From positions 1 through 60,124 of the forward strand of contig JAEINS010000027.1 of assembly GCA_016342755.1 (NCBI GenBank): a DNA stretch of 60,124 bases, given 5' to 3'. Made by a program: the position numbers and the translations under genes. The notes below the pieces were generated by a model. The model had not been told where the DNA came from. It worked only from the letters and a program-made list of their open reading frames with translations, and did no database searches. Positions 58,250-60,124 of this stretch are shown piece by piece. Position 1 is the stretch's first letter. Every line of letters begins with the position of its first letter. This stretch comes from Melioribacteraceae bacterium (GTDB taxonomy: Bacteria > Bacteroidota > Ignavibacteria > Ignavibacteriales > Melioribacteraceae).

Positions 58250-60034
58250 ATGAAAAAGATTCTTCTGCTATTATTAATGTTTGCATCGCTCGTATTTGGA
58301 CAATACCAGCCTAAATCTCAATACTTAATTAATTCTGATAAAATGATTGGATATGTAGATAGCTGTGCAGCGTTTTGGGTAAAAGTTTATGACAGTCCCT
58401 ACGGTGGTTTTTTTACGGATGTTTCTAGAAATGGCGGTAGATATAATGATAACAAATCGATGTTGAGCCAAAGCAGGAATGTATATGGATTAACAAGAGC
58501 TTTCATGATGACTGGGAATGAAGAATATTTTGATCTGGCTGATGAAGCAATTAAATGGATGTATAAAAACGCATGGGATAATAATAATGGCGGTTGGTAC
58601 AGTTCTATGTCAAGAACCGGATCGCCTTACGGATCTACAAATAACAAAAGCGCATTCGATCAGCATTATGCCTTACTTGGAATTAGAGCTATTTATGAGG
58701 TAACTGACGATCAAGACCATTTAGACTGGCTGAATAAAGCTTATGATCAAAATGAAAATCTTTGGGATGATAATAATCAAAATTTCGGCTATTATGATGC
58801 TGTGTCTTATAACTGGAATAACAAGAGTGGTAAGAGTTTTAACGCTACTGTTGATGCTTTAACTACACATCTAATGCACATGTACATGATGTTTGGTGAT
58901 CAAAAATATTTGGATAGAATTGAAAAAGTCTGTGATAATATGCAAACACATTTAGTCGGTTCTATGAAAAGTCAGACAATAGGATTTGCAGAAGAGTATG
59001 ATACAGACTGGGGAATTATTTCCGGTGAAACAATGACGATAATGGGACACGTATTAAAAACTTCCTGGTGTTTAGGAAGAGCATATCAATTTACAAAAGA
59101 TGATTCCTATTTAGCGGATGCAAAACTTTTAGCAGACGAGGTTCTGGAAAAAGGTTATGATCATAAAAATGGCGGGCCTTACAAAGATTATAATAGATTA
59201 ACCGGGCAAATGCTTATGTGGGGAAATCCTGATACCGCAAAAGCCTGGTGGCAAATGGAACAGGCTGTTAACGCCGGATTGGAGCTTTATTACTTAACAA
59301 AAGAAGATAAGTACCTGCAAATGGCTGATGAAACATTAGATTTTTTTATGAAGTATTTTGTTGATCATACCTATGGAGATGTTTATGAAAACCGTACAAA
59401 GTACGGAGCCGAAACATGGGGAACAACAAAAGGCGGCGGCGGTAAAGCCGGATATCACTCAATAGAATTAGGCTACTTAACGTATGTTTATAATAAATTA
59501 TATCTTAAAAAAGAACCGGCAAAATTATTTTATAAATTCAAATCCCAAAGTGAAGAAAGGGTAGTAAAATTAACGCCATTGGAGTTTGGACTTGAGGATT
59601 TAGTAATTAAATCGGTTGTTCTGAATGATGCGGTTTATACAGCTTTTAATTCATCCGAAAGGGAAATTACAATCCCGGCAAATACAGATGCTCTTTGCGA
59701 AGTAATATTTAGTTCAGAAACTGAAACAGCAATTGAGTTTGCTGATAATGAAATTCCGGCAGAATTTGAGCTAAAACAAAATTATCCAAATCCATTTAAT
59801 CCGGCAACAGTTATTGAATACACAATTCCCGCAGGTAACGGATATGCCAGCTTGGTACAACTTAAGATTTTTGATATACTTGGAAATGAAGTTTCTACTC
59901 TGGTAAACGAGCTTAAGGCAGCCGGTAATTATAAAGTGAAATTTGAGGGAAATAACTTATCAAGCGGAGTTTATTTTTATCAATTAAAAGCGGGCAGTTT
60001 TAATCAGGTTAAACGAATGATGTTTTTGAAATAA
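58250..60034 (+). CDS. Secreted epimerase-like (alpha/alpha)6-barrel protein with type IX sorting tail
   Basis: A signal peptide ('ILLLLLMFASLVFGQ') leads to a domain of helical repeats (about residues 25-430) like N-acylglucosamine 2-epimerase/cellobiose epimerase: 'SQSRNVYGLTRAFMMTGNEE', 'NNKSAFDQHYALLGIRAIYE', 'DALTTHLMHMYMMFGD', 'YFMKYFVDHTYGDVYENRT'. Residues about 505-594 are a type IX secretion sorting module ('ELKQNYPNPFNPATVIEYTI', 'KIFDILGNEVSTLV', 'SSGVYFYQLKAG'). It is therefore probably exported to the cell surface and may act on sugars or glycans there; activity is not certain. Confidence 0.85.
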   Translation: MKKILLLLLMFASLVFGQYQPKSQYLINSDKMIGYVDSCAAFWVKVYDSPYGGFFTDVSRNGGRYNDNKSMLSQSRNVYGLTRAFMMTGNEEYFDLADEAIKWMYKNAWDNNNGGWYSSMSRTGSPYGSTNNKSAFDQHYALLGIRAIYEVTDDQDHLDWLNKAYDQNENLWDDNNQNFGYYDAVSYNWNNKSGKSFNATVDALTTHLMHMYMMFGDQKYLDRIEKVCDNMQTHLVGSMKSQTIGFAEEYDTDWGIISGETMTIMGHVLKTSWCLGRAYQFTKDDSYLADAKLLADEVLEKGYDHKNGGPYKDYNRLTGQMLMWGNPDTAKAWWQMEQAVNAGLELYYLTKEDKYLQMADETLDFFMKYFVDHTYGDVYENRTKYGAETWGTTKGGGGKAGYHSIELGYLTYVYNKLYLKKEPAKLFYKFKSQSEERVVKLTPLEFGLEDLVIKSVVLNDAVYTAFNSSEREITIPANTDALCEVIFSSETETAIEFADNEIPAEFELKQNYPNPFNPATVIEYTIPAGNGYASLVQLKIFDILGNEVSTLVNELKAAGNYKVKFEGNNLSSGVYFYQLKAGSFNQVKRMMFLK

Positions 60035-60124
60035 GTCTGAATTTTTAATTGAGACTGTAAATTATTTTGTGTAAACGTTATTTTGTAATTTTATAAGAAC
60101 GGCATCAGCCGATCTTCAAATCTA

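Noticed and set aside
60035-60124. Small CGGC-ATCA-GCCG hairpin at the right edge as an RNA gene or terminator
   Set aside because: The stem is only 4 bp with no T-run, and the window ends too soon to judge.

Overview
The window looks like a chromosomal segment of an AT-rich, motile member of the Ignavibacteria or a close relative in the Bacteroidota/Chlorobiota group. Support: a complete-looking Gram-negative flagellar set with P- and L-ring genes; a C-terminal type IX secretion sorting module of the 'NYPNPFNPAT' kind; S46 dipeptidyl-peptidase and tripeptidyl-peptidase II-like secreted peptidases; and a two-subunit B12-dependent methylmalonyl-CoA mutase. The assignment rests on gene content only. 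No rRNA, tRNA, CRISPR array, IS element or prophage was seen.

Region 1 (1-36283, all on the plus strand) is one long flagellar and motility block. Unit A runs from beyond the left edge to a hairpin at 4864-4895: fliK (with near-identical 64-residue repeats), flgD, a small flagellar operon protein and flgE. Unit B (5088-14422) holds fliL, fliM, fliN, the export gate fliO-P-Q-R-flhB-flhA, and flhF-flhG. Unit C begins at a good sigma54-type promoter (14491-14506). It continues with almost no gaps through a small membrane protein, a short FliA sigma factor, two HDOD proteins, a degenerate histidine kinase, a SwrB-like membrane protein, a second FliK-like protein, flgF-G-A-H-I-J-N-K-L, a first motAB, fliW-csrA, a REC-HPt protein, a second motAB, two more receiver proteins and a PAS histidine kinase. 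Flagellin, fliD, fliS, flgB/C, fliE-J and cheA/cheW/receptor genes are not in the window.

Region 2 (36378-50110) is dominated by peptide use and transport. It has a membrane protein, a TPPII-like secreted protease and an OPT oligopeptide transporter in one operon, then a class V aminotransferase, a Na+/Ca2+-type exchanger, a small unknown protein and phosphomannomutase. After these come a zinc-ribbon protein with an apparently non-canonical start, an S46 lipoprotein peptidase, a His-rich NicO-like transporter and a small membrane protein. Several rho-independent terminators separate these units.

Region 3 (50158-60124) carries meaB, a cysteine desulfurase, a DinB-like protein, mutB and mutA, and a secreted epimerase-like protein with a type IX sorting tail. 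The intergenic spaces here hold palindromic and GTCAT-ended repeat elements.

The most interesting material is regulatory and structural: a sigma54-to-FliA hierarchy in which FliA lacks domain 3; a flgE leader with CsrA-like sites in the same cluster as fliW-csrA; a module shared between FlgE and FlgL; two different stators; and a set of dispersed phosphorelay domains (HK, REC, REC-HPt, REC-DHp, pseudokinase) at the end of the flagellar operon.
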